From Planctomycetaceae bacterium (GTDB lineage: Bacteria; Planctomycetota; SZUA-567), in the NCBI GenBank assembly GCA_021203245.1, contig JAJQBO010000129.1:1-62490 (forward strand): a stretch of 62,490 nt of DNA, given 5' to 3'. The stretch's first letter is position 1. Every line of letters begins with the position of its first letter. The notes under the pieces are model-generated. The model saw only the letters and a program-made list of their open reading frames with translations, was not told where the DNA came from and ran no database searches. The position numbers were made by a program, and so were the translations under genes. This document shows positions 54,343 to 62,490 of the stretch, in pieces.

Positions 54343-54429
54343 TATTTCGATTACCTGCGGTTGTCCGCGCCCAGCGCGCGACGCCGAGCCTGGCCCTTTT
54401 TGCCGCCGGGCGCTCAAGGAAATATGACC

Positions 54430-54921
54430 ATGAATCTTACCGATGTCTTCAACAAGGTTACCGCCCACAAGCGCAAAAAGAGAGTCGGCCGCGGTGCCGG
54501 TTCCGGCCACGGCAAGACCGCCGGCCGGGGCCAGAAGGGCCTTGGCTCGCGCACCGACGCGAACTACCTGCGCGGCTTTGTCGGCGGCCAGACCCAGCTT
54601 AAGGAACGGCTCCCGAAGGTCGGCTTCAACAACGCGGTCCACGCCACCGTCTACGTCCCGGTCAACCTCGACTGGCTGAACGTCAACTTTGAAGATGGCG
54701 ATGTCGTGGATGTGAAGACCCTGCGGTCCAAGGGGTTCGGCATCCGTCGCGGCGAACTGGTCAAGGTCCTTGGCTATGGCGACATCGCCAAGAAGCTGAC
54801 CGTCAAGTTCCACGGCATTTCCAAGACCGCCAGGGAAAAGATCGAAAAGGCCGGCGGCAGCGTCGAGCTGATTCCGGTCACCCAGAAGGCCGGCAAGGTC
54901 AAGGAAGCCGCCTCGGAGTAA
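54430..54921 (+). CDS. rplO: 50S ribosomal protein L15
   Basis: 163-residue L15: MNLTDVFNKVTAHKRKKRVGRG, then GSGHGKTAGRGQKG and C-terminal ISKTAREKIEKAGGSVELI. The second of two ATGs (54424 and 54430) is taken because AAGGAA lies about nine bases before it. It follows rpsE directly, without rpmD. Confidence 0.96.
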   Translation: MNLTDVFNKVTAHKRKKRVGRGAGSGHGKTAGRGQKGLGSRTDANYLRGFVGGQTQLKERLPKVGFNNAVHATVYVPVNLDWLNVNFEDGDVVDVKTLRSKGFGIRRGELVKVLGYGDIAKKLTVKFHGISKTAREKIEKAGGSVELIPVTQKAGKVKEAASE

Positions 54922-55008
54922 TTTCCATTTATCCTGTCTCTCCCGTGGCCTGCCAGTCGTTTCGGTCGGGGGAAGGCACTGCAGAGCGCCTACGGGTGGA
55001 CTGACTAC

Positions 55009-56352
55009 ATGTTTGACATTATTTCAAGAATACTCAATGTCAAGGAACTCCGTACCAAACTTGGCATTACGTTTCTCTTGCTGATCGTCTTCCGCCTCGG
55101 GTCTTTTATTCCCACCCCCGGCGTCAACGTCAGAGCCATCACCGACTACGTCGCCAGCGCCCAGGGAGCCATGGGTGCCGTCTTGAGCATGGCGGACATG
55201 TTCACCGGCGGCGCGTTGTCGTCTATGGCCATTTTCGGCCTTGGCATCATGCCGTACATCACGGCCTCCATTATCTTTCAGCTCCTGACCGCCATCATCC
55301 CCTCTCTCTCGAGACTGGCGCATGAAGGCGCGACAGGCAGGAAGAAAATCAACCAGTATGTCCGCGTCTCCACCGTCGCCCTCTGTATCATCCAGGCATC
55401 GATGCTGGCGTGGGGTCTGTCTTCAGCCGCCGGGTCGGACGGGGCCGGGACGTATATTGCGGCAGGCGTCAGCCGCTGGGAATTCTTCGCTTACGTCGTT
55501 ATATCCCTGACCGTCGGCACCATGTTCCTGATGTGGCTTGGGGAGCAGATCGACGAGTTCGGCATCGGCAGCGGCATTTCGCTCATCATCATGGCCGGCA
55601 TCCTGTCCAGGATTCCCCAGGCCATCGGCAACCTGGTCGCCGGCGTCAGCCCCACCGGGGCCGGTTCGGCCATCACCCTTGGCCAGGTGGTGTTGCTGAT
55701 TCTCCTGTTTGTCGTCATGACCCTGGCTGTCGTCATGATCACCCTCGGCACCCGCCGCGTCCCGATTATGCAGGCCAAGGCGGTGCGCGGGCGCAAGACC
55801 TATGGCGGGCAGCGCCAGTTCCTGCCCCTGAAGGTCAATCAGGCGAACGTGATTCCGATCATCTTCGGCCAGGCCATTATGCAGGTTATCGCCGGTATCG
55901 CCGGCATCGTCCTCGGGGTCTACGGCGTCTTCATGAGCCCCGGGTCGTTCTGGTATACCGTCTGCTATATCCTGCTGATCATCTTCTTCTGCTACTTCTA
56001 TACCGCCATCCAGTTCAACCCGAACGAGATAGCGGACAACCTGAAGCAGGGCGGCATGTATATCCCGGGTATTCGTCCCGGCAAGCGCACCGCCGAGCAC
56101 CTGGGCAAGATCATGAACCGTATCGCCCTGGCGGGCGGCGCCTTCCTGGCTCTGATCGCCATCGTGCCGCAGTTCATCTCGAATGCCCTGAGCGTCGGGT
56201 ATGATATCAGCGGCCTCTTGGGCGGCACGGGTCTCCTAATTGTCGTCGGTGTGGCCCTGGACCTGGTGCAGAAGGTGGAGAGTTACCTGCTCATGCGCAA
56301 TTACGAGGGATTCGGCATCGCCGGCGGGCGGATAAAGGGACGCAGAGGGTAA
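55009..56352 (+). CDS. secY: Protein translocase subunit SecY
   Basis: 447 residues with ten hydrophobic segments; it forms the protein-conducting channel in the inner membrane with SecE and SecG. Conserved LGIMPYITASIIFQLL (TM2 and plug region), GTMFLMWLGEQIDEFGIGSG (TM5) and a late loop with IQFNPNEIADNLKQGGMYIPGIRPG. It is in the usual slot after rplO. Normal length. Confidence 0.98.
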   Translation: MFDIISRILNVKELRTKLGITFLLLIVFRLGSFIPTPGVNVRAITDYVASAQGAMGAVLSMADMFTGGALSSMAIFGLGIMPYITASIIFQLLTAIIPSLSRLAHEGATGRKKINQYVRVSTVALCIIQASMLAWGLSSAAGSDGAGTYIAAGVSRWEFFAYVVISLTVGTMFLMWLGEQIDEFGIGSGISLIIMAGILSRIPQAIGNLVAGVSPTGAGSAITLGQVVLLILLFVVMTLAVVMITLGTRRVPIMQAKAVRGRKTYGGQRQFLPLKVNQANVIPIIFGQAIMQVIAGIAGIVLGVYGVFMSPGSFWYTVCYILLIIFFCYFYTAIQFNPNEIADNLKQGGMYIPGIRPGKRTAEHLGKIMNRIALAGGAFLALIAIVPQFISNALSVGYDISGLLGGTGLLIVVGVALDLVQKVESYLLMRNYEGFGIAGGRIKGRRG

Positions 56353-56359
56353 ATCGCCA

Positions 56360-57163
56360 ATGTCTGACAAGATAATCCTGAAAACCCCGGCCGAGATCAA
56401 GCTGATGCGCGAGTCGGGCAGGATTGTGGCGCAGGCCCTCCACCTGGTCGGGAAGATGGTGGGACCGGGCGTCACCACGAAAGAACTTGACAGGGCGGTT
56501 GAAGAGCTGATAATAAAGGCGGGCAGTACTCCCACGTTCAAGAACTACCCCGCCGCCAACCCGCGCTTTCCGGCGTATCCCGCGTCTATCTGCGCTTCGG
56601 TGAACGAGCAGGTGGTCCATGGCATCCCCAGCGAGAGGGAGCTGCGGGATGGCGACATCATTTCCATCGATGTCGGCGTCCACCTGAACGGCTGGTGCGG
56701 CGACGCGGCCCGGACCTTTGCCGTCGGGCAGGTGGCGAAGAAGGTCAAGAAGCTTCTGGAAGTGACCGAGGCCAGCCTCATGAAGGCAATCGACCAGGTC
56801 AAGGTCGACAAAAAATTGCGGGACGTCTCGGCTGCGGTGCAGAAGGAAGTCGAGTCGAACGGCATGTCAGTCGTCAAGCAGTTTGTCGGCCACGGCATTG
56901 GCCGCAACATGCACGAAGGCCCGCAGATTCCGAACTATGTCTGCGGCCCGCGCGAGCGGTTGGACGGGTACTTTCCCGATTGCACGCTCAAGGCCGGTAT
57001 GGTTCTGGCTATTGAGCCGATGGTCAACCTGGGCGGTTCCGACGTGCTTGTCGACCGCAAAGACGGGTGGACCGTGTATACCAAAGACCGGACCTGGTCG
57101 GCCCACTTTGAGCATTCGGTGGCGGTGACCGAGGATGGTCCGTTTATTTTGACGGAGTTGTAG
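56360..57163 (+). CDS. map: Methionine aminopeptidase, type I
   Basis: 267 residues. It removes the initiator Met from new proteins. Metal ligands appear in order in [19 protein letters not shown] (two Asp), [17 protein letters not shown] (His), MVLAIEPMV (Glu) and [12 protein letters not shown] (Glu region). The gene starts seven bases after secY. The PNY motif and an N-terminal [13 protein letters not shown] are typical. adk is not present between secY and map. Confidence 0.97.
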   Translation: MSDKIILKTPAEIKLMRESGRIVAQALHLVGKMVGPGVTTKELDRAVEELIIKAGSTPTFKNYPAANPRFPAYPASICASVNEQVVHGIPSERELRDGDIISIDVGVHLNGWCGDAARTFAVGQVAKKVKKLLEVTEASLMKAIDQVKVDKKLRDVSAAVQKEVESNGMSVVKQFVGHGIGRNMHEGPQIPNYVCGPRERLDGYFPDCTLKAGMVLAIEPMVNLGGSDVLVDRKDGWTVYTKDRTWSAHFEHSVAVTEDGPFILTEL

Positions 57164-57167
57164 ACCC

Positions 57168-57383
57168 ATGGCTAAAGAGGATTCCATCAGCGTTCAGGCC
57201 ACGGTGCGGGAGGCTCTGCCGAACGCGCAGTTCCGGGTTGAACTTGAATCCGGCCACGTGGTCCTGGCACATATCAGCGGCAAGATGCGTCAGAATTTCA
57301 TTCGTATCCTGCCTGGCGACAAGGTGACGGTGGAACTTTCGCCCTACGATCTCAAGCGCGGCCGCATCACCTACCGCGGCTAG
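57168..57383 (+). CDS. infA: Translation initiation factor IF-1
   Basis: 71-residue S1-fold protein: [19 protein letters not shown] and [20 protein letters not shown] match IF-1. It blocks the A site during initiation. It begins four bases after map. Confidence 0.97.
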   Translation: MAKEDSISVQATVREALPNAQFRVELESGHVVLAHISGKMRQNFIRILPGDKVTVELSPYDLKRGRITYRG

Positions 57384-57448
57384 AGACTGTTCGGATTTTA
57401 GTAAACCCAACGGACCATGTCCGAAAACGACAACAGAGGAGCAGTACG

Positions 57449-57565
57449 ATGAAAGTTACCCCGTCTATTCGCAAACGTTGCGAACACTGCAAGATGATTC
57501 GCCGCAAAGGCGTTTTGCGTATCATCTGCAAGGTCAACCCCCGCCACAAGATGCGTCAGGGCTAA
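57449..57565 (+). CDS. rpmJ: 50S ribosomal protein L36
   Basis: A 38-residue protein, [20 protein letters not shown] through NPRHKMRQG, matches L36 with its Cys3His zinc site (CEHC, C and H later). AGAGGAG precedes the ATG. It sits between infA and rpsM as in most bacteria. Confidence 0.96.
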   Translation: MKVTPSIRKRCEHCKMIRRKGVLRIICKVNPRHKMRQG

Positions 57566-57584
57566 CGCTTTTTATATAGTGTAT

Positions 57585-57670
57585 GGTCCCTTATTGCGTT
57601 TTACGGAGCTACTGGATTATACCGAAAAGCGAAATGAAGGCATCACATACGATATAAAACGCTAATGACC
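57585..57670. repeat. Hairpin element between rpmJ and rpsM
   Basis: A long imperfect stem: GGTC/GACC at the base, ATT/AAT, then GCGTTTTA (57596-57603) with TAAAACGC (57655-57662), enclosing 51 bases. The whole 175-base gap is AT-rich. The GCGTTTT/AAAACGC arms and spacing (51 versus 53 bases) resemble those of the rplN-rplX gap. Confidence 0.6.
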
Positions 57671-57740
57671 GGTTACCCATTTGTGATAAAACAGGCCCAT
57701 ACGGCCACAAAAAACAGTTCCTATAAGCAGGAGGCGCACG

Positions 57741-58124
57741 GTGCCGAGAATTCTTGGTGTTGACATTCCCAACGACAAGCTTGTTGAAATCGCCCTTACC
57801 TATCTCTATGGCGTCGGTCCCATCACCGCCAAGAAGATCGTGGCCGAAGTGGGCATCAAGCCCGGTACCCGCGCCAAGGCGTTGACCGACAAAGAGCTGG
57901 GCCAGATCACCGCCCTTCTCGACAAGTCCTATGTCGTCGAAGGCCAGTTGCGGCGTCAGATCGCCCAGAACCTGCAGCGTCTGAAAAAGATCGGCTGCTA
58001 TCGCGGCATCCGTCACGGTCGCGGCCTGCCGGTTCGCGGTCAGCGCACCCGCACCAACGCCCGTACCCGCAAGGGCAAGAAGAAGACCGTCGCGGTCAAG
58101 AAGTCCGTGAAGGCCATGCGCTAA
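57741..58124 (+). CDS. rpsM: 30S ribosomal protein S13
   Basis: 127-residue S13 from a GTG with AGGAGG upstream: [39 protein letters not shown]. It forms head bridges to the large subunit. Confidence 0.97.
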   Translation: MPRILGVDIPNDKLVEIALTYLYGVGPITAKKIVAEVGIKPGTRAKALTDKELGQITALLDKSYVVEGQLRRQIAQNLQRLKKIGCYRGIRHGRGLPVRGQRTRTNARTRKGKKKTVAVKKSVKAMR

Positions 58125-58211
58125 GACGATGGTGGTGTAGATTTAAAACGGCCGAGAAACCACACCGAGCGCGTGCGCCGGCATTGGCATTGGCCTTGAG
58201 GAGAGTGGATA

Positions 58212-58595
58212 ATGGCGAAACGGTATCGCAAAAAGAAAGTCAAGAAGTCGGTCGCGAAGGGCGTTGCCCACGTCAAGGCGACCTTCAACAATACCATCAT
58301 CACCATCACCGACATCTACGGCAATACTCTGGTCTGGGCCTCCGCCGGCACCTCCGGCTTCCAGAACAGCCGCAAGTCGACCCCCTTCGCCGCCCAGAAG
58401 ACAGCCGAATCGGCTGCCGAAAAGGCGATGAAGATGGGGATGCGCGAGATGGAAGTGCTGGTCAAGGGACCGGGTGGCGGTCGTGAATCGGCCATCCGCG
58501 GCCTGCAGTCGGCCGGGGTCGCCATCAAGGCGATCGAAGACGTGACGCCGCTGCCGCACAACGGCTGCCGTCCCCGCAAGCGTCGCCGCGTCTAA
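58212..58595 (+). CDS. rpsK: 30S ribosomal protein S11
   Basis: 127-residue S11: [36 protein letters not shown] and the tail [16 protein letters not shown]. rpsD, which normally lies between rpsK and rpoA, is absent; the 173-base gap has a GGGCGCG/CGCGCCC hairpin (about 58708-58732). Confidence 0.97.
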   Translation: MAKRYRKKKVKKSVAKGVAHVKATFNNTIITITDIYGNTLVWASAGTSGFQNSRKSTPFAAQKTAESAAEKAMKMGMREMEVLVKGPGGGRESAIRGLQSAGVAIKAIEDVTPLPHNGCRPRKRRRV

Positions 58596-58768
58596 GAGCC
58601 GTTTCTTCGGCTTGCGCCATTTTTCGGCGAAGGCCAAATGAACGGCATCTCAAGACTGGGTGAGATTTTACAGATACTTTCCATCCCGGGTTTGTGCGAT
58701 GAGGGTCGGGCGCGTCATTATTGCCGCGCCCTGAACCGTGAAGCCCTAATCGGGATAAGGAGATAGAT

Positions 58769-59773
58769 ATGCGCATTCGCTGGAAGAGCTTCGAGCTTCC
58801 GACGCGCGTAGTGTTGGACAACGAAAGTTCGACCGACACCTACGGAAAATTTACCATTGAACCGTTTGAACGCGGCTTTGGCGTCACCATCGGCAATTCC
58901 CTGCGCCGCGTGTTGCTGAGTTCGCTCGAGGGCGTCGCGCCCGTGTCGCTCCGCCTCGACGGCGCGCTGCACGAATTCGCCGCCATTCCGGGCATTGTTG
59001 AAGACGTTATCGACATCGCCCTGAACGTCAAGGAAATGCTCGTCTCCTACGAAGGCGATGCGCCCGAGACGCTGAAGATTGAAAAAACCGGTCCCGGTCC
59101 GGTCCTGGCCGGCGACTTCACCCCGCCCGTCGGCGTGGAAATCGTCAACAAGGATCTCCATATTGCCACGGTCGAAGGCGCGAACACCACCTTCAAGGCC
59201 GAGGTCGAGTTCCGCAAGGGCAGGGGCTATGTCCGTTCCGAAGATTTCACCTGGAAGAATCAGGAAACCATCGGCGTCATTCCCCTGGATGCCTCGTTCT
59301 CGCCGGTTCGCCGCGCCCGCTGGCGCGTTGTCGAAACCCGCGTTTCGAAGGTCACGGACTATGACCGTCTGATTATCGAAATCTGGACCGACGGCACCAT
59401 CAAGCCTGAACAGGCGTTGATCGAAGCCGCCACCATCCTTCGGAAACACCTGAACCCGTTCGTGAAGTACTACGAATTGGGCAGCGAAGCCACCGCCGTC
59501 GCCGGCGGCGAAGTGATCGCTCCCGAAGGGGAAAAGGAAGGCACCGACAACTCCGCCTTGGCGGAGAAGCTGTCCCAGCCGGTCAGCGTGCTCGAACCCT
59601 CGGTTCGCGCCGCCAACTGCCTGGCCGCGGAAGGCATCAAGACTATCCGCGACTTGGTCACCCGCCAGGAAGCCGATATACTGCAGGTCCGTAACTTCGG
59701 CAAGACCAGTTTGAAGGAAATTAAGCAGAAGCTTATCGAGCAGGGCCTGTCGTTCGGCATGACCGACGTCTAG
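58769..59773 (+). CDS. rpoA: DNA-directed RNA polymerase subunit alpha
   Basis: 334 residues. The N-terminal assembly domain shows FTIEPFERGFGVTIGNSLRRVLLS; the C-terminal domain (about 245-334) has the helix-hairpin-helix NFGKTSLKEIKQKL that binds UP elements and activators. AAGGAGA precedes the ATG. Normal length and position. Confidence 0.98.
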   Translation: MRIRWKSFELPTRVVLDNESSTDTYGKFTIEPFERGFGVTIGNSLRRVLLSSLEGVAPVSLRLDGALHEFAAIPGIVEDVIDIALNVKEMLVSYEGDAPETLKIEKTGPGPVLAGDFTPPVGVEIVNKDLHIATVEGANTTFKAEVEFRKGRGYVRSEDFTWKNQETIGVIPLDASFSPVRRARWRVVETRVSKVTDYDRLIIEIWTDGTIKPEQALIEAATILRKHLNPFVKYYELGSEATAVAGGEVIAPEGEKEGTDNSALAEKLSQPVSVLEPSVRAANCLAAEGIKTIRDLVTRQEADILQVRNFGKTSLKEIKQKLIEQGLSFGMTDV

Positions 59774-59889
59774 TCCTCCCGGTAGAGTTGATGTTGATTG
59801 GGCAGTAATCTTTGTAGAGAACCCGGGCGTAAACCACGCGGCGAAATGGTAGCCGTCGCAGCCTTGGCCAGTTTGATGGGATTGTAATT

Positions 59890-60414
59890 ATGAGACACAT
59901 GAATCGCGGGCGCAGGCTCAGCCGTACTTCCAGTCATCGCAAAGCAATGTATCGCAACATGGTTGCCGCATTGTTCACGCATGGTCGCATCATCACCACC
60001 CCCGCCAAGGCCAAAGAGGCCCGTCCTTTCGCCGAGAAGCTGATCACCCTGGCGAAGAAGGGATCGGACAACCTGGCTGCTCGCCGTCGTGCGATTCGTC
60101 TCCTCCACGACCCGGCCCTGGTCCGCTCCCTGTTTGAGGACCTCGGCGTCCGCTACAAGGACCGCAACGGCGGCTATACCCGTATCCTCCACCTGTCCCG
60201 CACCCGCATTGGCGATGGCGCGCGCCAGGTGCTCTTCGAACTGGTCGAGGGCGGCGTTCCCGCCGGCAAGGCCAAGGCCGACAAGCCCCGCGCCGCCGTG
60301 GTGAAGGACGAACCGGCCAAGCAGGTTGAGGCCGCTCCTGAAGCCGCGACAGAGACAGAGTCCGCTCCCGATGCGGTTGAAGCGAGCCCCAAGGGTGAAG
60401 ATAAGGCTGAATAA
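59890..60414 (+). CDS. rplQ: 50S ribosomal protein L17 with C-terminal extension
   Basis: 174 residues; the L17 core (MRHMNRGRRLSRTSSHRKAM..., HLSRTRIGDGARQVLFELV) occupies about 120. The remaining 50 are a Lys/Ala/Glu-rich tail ending GEDKAE. Last gene of the rightward cluster, followed by a strong terminator. Confidence 0.96.
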   Translation: MRHMNRGRRLSRTSSHRKAMYRNMVAALFTHGRIITTPAKAKEARPFAEKLITLAKKGSDNLAARRRAIRLLHDPALVRSLFEDLGVRYKDRNGGYTRILHLSRTRIGDGARQVLFELVEGGVPAGKAKADKPRAAVVKDEPAKQVEAAPEAATETESAPDAVEASPKGEDKAE

Positions 60415-60492
60415 GCACAATTGATAGCCGGGAGGACAACCTCGATCGTTTTGTAAGGTTGCCACTCTATTTATTACCGAAATACCCCCAAG

Positions 60493-60530
60493 CAGCCATC
60501 CTTAGGTATACTAAGGGTGGCTGTTTTTTT
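60493..60530 (+). terminator. Intrinsic terminator of the ribosomal cluster
   Basis: A 13-bp stem CAGCCATCCTTAG (60493-60505) / CTAAGGGTGGCTG (60511-60523), one G-U pair, 5-base loop, then T7 after one G-rich step. Confidence 0.93.
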
Positions 60531-60589
60531 ATCTCAAGGGTGCTCGATTCGATATATCGGAATATTCGGATACGAAAGGAAAAAATGCG

Positions 60590-61264
60590 ATGAATCTTTT
60601 TCTTCCTTCCTTGCATCGGGTATGGTTCTTTTTCTGTCTTTCCATCCTCTTCGCTGGCACCTTGCCTGCCGAAGAAAAGCAAGGAACGTCCGTGATATCG
60701 CGACTAGGCGAACGGGATTTCACCTTCTTCATTCCGCACGGCTTTACGCCAAATACAGAGGCAATGGTCCGGTTCGAAGATAATGACTCCAAAATTCTTT
60801 TCGAATATGCCAAATATTCCATTTCGACAACCAGCTTTCCACTCGTCATTATTTCGGCTTCGATTTACCCCGATGCGTTAGGGACTATTGGCACTCAGGA
60901 TTTTGAGACCATAAAGCGCGAATCCACCAAACAAATGCAGGAAGGTCTCAAGGCATTGACAGAAAGCAATGCGCACCTACAGGGTAATGACTTGTTATCG
61001 CCAGATGATATTTATTCGGTGTTTTCGGAAGATGATCGCCATTTCGCCACCATCGTTCCCACTATGGCCGCCAGGGCGGGAGGCGAACAGAGCTTGTATC
61101 AATTCACGGTAAATATGGCTATCCATGTGGACGGTATGCTGGTCAACATAATGCATATAATCAGTGGTACCGATATCACCGAAGAAATGATCATAGACCT
61201 GAAAGACCAAGCCCTCAGATCGAAAGACCAATTTCTCCGAGATAACATGATTGAAAGTAAGTAG
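60590..61264 (+). CDS. Exported protein of unknown function, lower GC
   Basis: The 224-residue product starts with a signal peptide (RVWFFFCLSILFAGTLPAEE, cut near residue 27) after GAAAGGAAAAAATGCG. The mature protein contains FTFFIPHGFTPNTEAMVRFED and has no family I recognise. Base composition is clearly lower in GC than the neighbours, with AT-rich third codon positions. It sits alone at the junction between rplQ and the oppositely oriented rplC, which suggests recent arrival. Confidence 0.65.
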   Translation: MNLFLPSLHRVWFFFCLSILFAGTLPAEEKQGTSVISRLGERDFTFFIPHGFTPNTEAMVRFEDNDSKILFEYAKYSISTTSFPLVIISASIYPDALGTIGTQDFETIKRESTKQMQEGLKALTESNAHLQGNDLLSPDDIYSVFSEDDRHFATIVPTMAARAGGEQSLYQFTVNMAIHVDGMLVNIMHIISGTDITEEMIIDLKDQALRSKDQFLRDNMIESK

Positions 61265-61292
61265 CTGTACCGAGCATCGGTTTATGACCAAA

Positions 61293-61321
61293 AAGAGGCG
61301 CGGCAAATCGCCGCGCCTCTT
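61293..61321 (-). terminator. Bidirectional terminator between the exported-protein gene and rplC
   Basis: AAGAGGCGCGGC (61293-61304) and its exact complement (61310-61321) form a 12-bp stem with a 5-base loop. On the minus strand it is followed by TTT, fitting the end of the tuf-rpsJ-rplC transcript; on the plus strand it lies just past the exported-protein gene. Confidence 0.88.
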
Positions 61322-61351
61322 CGCAATGCATCGTTAATCATCCACCAAGCA

Positions 61352-61999
61352 CTAATCCTTGGACGGCACAAACGGCTGCGCCGGACGGATAATCACGTAC
61401 CCACCCGCTGGGCCGGGAACCGAACCCTGGATGAGAAGAAGGTTCTTCTCCGGGATGACCTTGGCCAGCTTCAGGCCCTTCTGGGTGACCCACTCGTCGC
61501 CCATGTGGCCGGGAGCAGGTTTTCCCTTCACCACGCGGGCGGGGGTCAGGGAACCCATGGAGCCGGGGATACGGTGGTGGGTCTTGACGCCGTGGGTCGC
61601 GCGCAGGCCGTGATAGCCGTGACGCTTCATGACGCCCTGGAAGCCCTTACCCTTCGACTTCGAGGTGACCTGCACCTCGGAGACGTCGGTCCAGTTTTCG
61701 ATAGTCATGACCGTGCCGGGCTCGATATCCGCAGCGGGTTCGCGCAGGCGAATCTCGCGGATAAAGCGCTTAGCCGTGTTGCCGGTCTTGGCGGCATGAC
61801 CCTTCTGGGGCTTGGTGACGTTCCGCTCTTTGCGGTCGTCGAAGCCGAGCTGGTAGGCGTCGTAGCCGTCCGATTCCTTAGTCTTCAATTGCAGGACCGG
61901 GCAGGGGCCGGCCTCAACCACGGTGACACCGACGCGACGCCCGTCTTCGGTGAAGAACTGCGTCATGCCGATTTTTTTGCCGAGTATTCCGCGCCACAT
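61352..61999 (-). CDS. rplC: 50S ribosomal protein L3
   Basis: 215-residue L3: GILGKKIGMTQFFTEDGRRVGVTV near the start, KSKGKGFQGVMKRH and HGVKTHHRIPGSMG in the central extension reaching the peptidyl transferase centre. In typical clusters rplD follows; here rplD is 15 kb away on the other strand, and a terminator follows instead. Confidence 0.97.
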   Translation of the reverse strand: MWRGILGKKIGMTQFFTEDGRRVGVTVVEAGPCPVLQLKTKESDGYDAYQLGFDDRKERNVTKPQKGHAAKTGNTAKRFIREIRLREPAADIEPGTVMTIENWTDVSEVQVTSKSKGKGFQGVMKRHGYHGLRATHGVKTHHRIPGSMGSLTPARVVKGKPAPGHMGDEWVTQKGLKLAKVIPEKNLLLIQGSVPGPAGGYVIIRPAQPFVPSKD

Positions 62000-62056
62000 A
62001 ATAAAAACCTCCTATCTTGCTGTTGCCAGGCGCGCCGGGCGCGCCGGTGGCCCGAA

Positions 62057-62371
62057 TCAACCCGCAAACTGACGCACGTTCAGATCCACGCCACGCGGCG
62101 GAACCACGCGGCTGATGGAGTCCATGGTGGAACGGGTCAACTCGGTGATATACACCACGCGCTTATGGGTGCGGATCTCGAACTGTTCACGGCTCTTCTT
62201 GTCCACGTGGGGCGAACGCAGAACCGTGTACTTCTCGATACGGGTGGGCAGGGGAATCGGACCGGAAACGCGCGCGCCCGAGTTCTTCGCCGCCTCGACG
62301 ATCTTGAAACACCACTTGTCCAGCATGTCGTGGTCGTAGGCTTTCATGCGGATGCGAATCTTTTCCGCCAT
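62057..62371 (-). CDS. rpsJ: 30S ribosomal protein S10
   Basis: 104-residue S10 (NusE): [51 protein letters not shown]. Besides its ribosomal role it acts with NusB in antitermination. GGAG precedes the start. It lies downstream of tuf on the same strand. Confidence 0.98.
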   Translation of the reverse strand: MAEKIRIRMKAYDHDMLDKWCFKIVEAAKNSGARVSGPIPLPTRIEKYTVLRSPHVDKKSREQFEIRTHKRVVYITELTRSTMDSISRVVPPRGVDLNVRQFAG

Positions 62372-62403
62372 AGTTCATGCTCCTTATTCATTCTTGCTAT
62401 AGA

Positions 62404-62423
62404 GGGGGCGGCGGACCGCCCCC
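62404..62423 (-). other. Hairpin between tuf and rpsJ
   Basis: GGGGGCGG and CCGCCCCC form an 8-bp stem with a 4-base loop in the gap. There is no T tract, so it is probably a processing or partial-attenuation hairpin inside the transcript. Confidence 0.4.
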
Positions 62424-62434
62424 CGCGAATTGAC

Positions 62435-62490
62435 CTACTCTTCGACAATCTCGGTGACGACGCCCGAACCGACGGTCCTGCCGCCTTCGC
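62435..62490 (-). CDS. tuf: Elongation factor Tu, C-terminal end
   Basis: Only the last 18 codons are in the window: EGGRTVGSGVVTEIVEE and a TAG stop, matching the conserved EF-Tu C-terminus. It leads the leftward tuf-rpsJ-rplC group, as in the usual str-S10 arrangement. Confidence 0.93.
   Translation of the reverse strand, partial: EGGRTVGSGVVTEIVEE

Overview
The window is GC-rich bacterial chromosome, densely packed with housekeeping genes. The organism has an outer membrane (an AsmA-like protein, lipoproteins and exported proteins), Che-type chemotaxis genes and an ECF sigma factor paired with a membrane FecR-like protein. The diaminopimelate decarboxylase has features I associate with Planctomycetota (TTTGKKE near mid-protein, a terminal RRRET.DDL motif and an inserted segment before VVGP.CES). 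A planctomycete or other PVC-like lineage is therefore my best but tentative guess. No complete insertion sequence, prophage or CRISPR array is visible.

Layout. 1-4.8 kb (minus strand): yicC (cut by the window edge) and hflX, then an ECF sigma factor and a FecR-like membrane protein with three N-terminal repeats. 5.1-13 kb (plus): a NYN nuclease, then a tight run accD-coaD-nadD-asmA-like-exported protein-rdgB (lipid, CoA and NAD synthesis plus envelope and nucleotide-pool upkeep). 13.2-19.4 kb: hisI, lysA, a diguanylate cyclase, a periplasmic binding protein, a small lipoprotein and a 2-hydroxyacid dehydrogenase. 19.7-26.6 kb: topA, tRNA-Val(GAC), then thrS-infC-rpmI-rplT. 26.7-33 kb (minus): GIY-YIG protein, rnr, serS and an unusual hybrid kinase. 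33.2-37.1 kb (plus): copper-chaperone-like protein, TPR protein and cheD-cheR-cheB. 37.1-41.8 kb (minus): a hybrid kinase and an HD-GYP response regulator, both frameshifted, then a barnase-like RNase with its barstar. 42-45.3 kb (plus): ferritin-like protein, (minus) csaA-like, purE and a dGTPase-like gene. 45.3-62.5 kb: the ribosomal protein supercluster.

The ribosomal cluster is the most striking architecture. rplD through rplQ runs rightward (45.9-60.4 kb), while the genes that normally precede rplD (tuf, rpsJ, rplC) lie at the far end on the opposite strand. This is the order expected from one inversion of the rplD-rplQ block. rpmD and rpsD are absent from their usual slots. Upstream of rplD, a strong promoter drives a rod-like structured RNA ending in an intrinsic terminator, which could be a free small RNA or a leader/attenuator. 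Several intergenic gaps inside the operon hold AT-rich inverted-repeat elements.

The signalling genes show unusual changes. One hybrid kinase has lost both phospho-accepting histidines (Arg in the H-box, Asn in the HPt), and CheD has Gly where the catalytic Cys should be. The neighbouring kinase and HD-GYP genes keep their active sites but carry three homopolymer frameshifts. Other points of interest are a tRNA-Val with C instead of U at position 33, a secreted or anchored RNase with its inhibitor, and an RGG-rich N-terminal extension on ribosomal protein S5.
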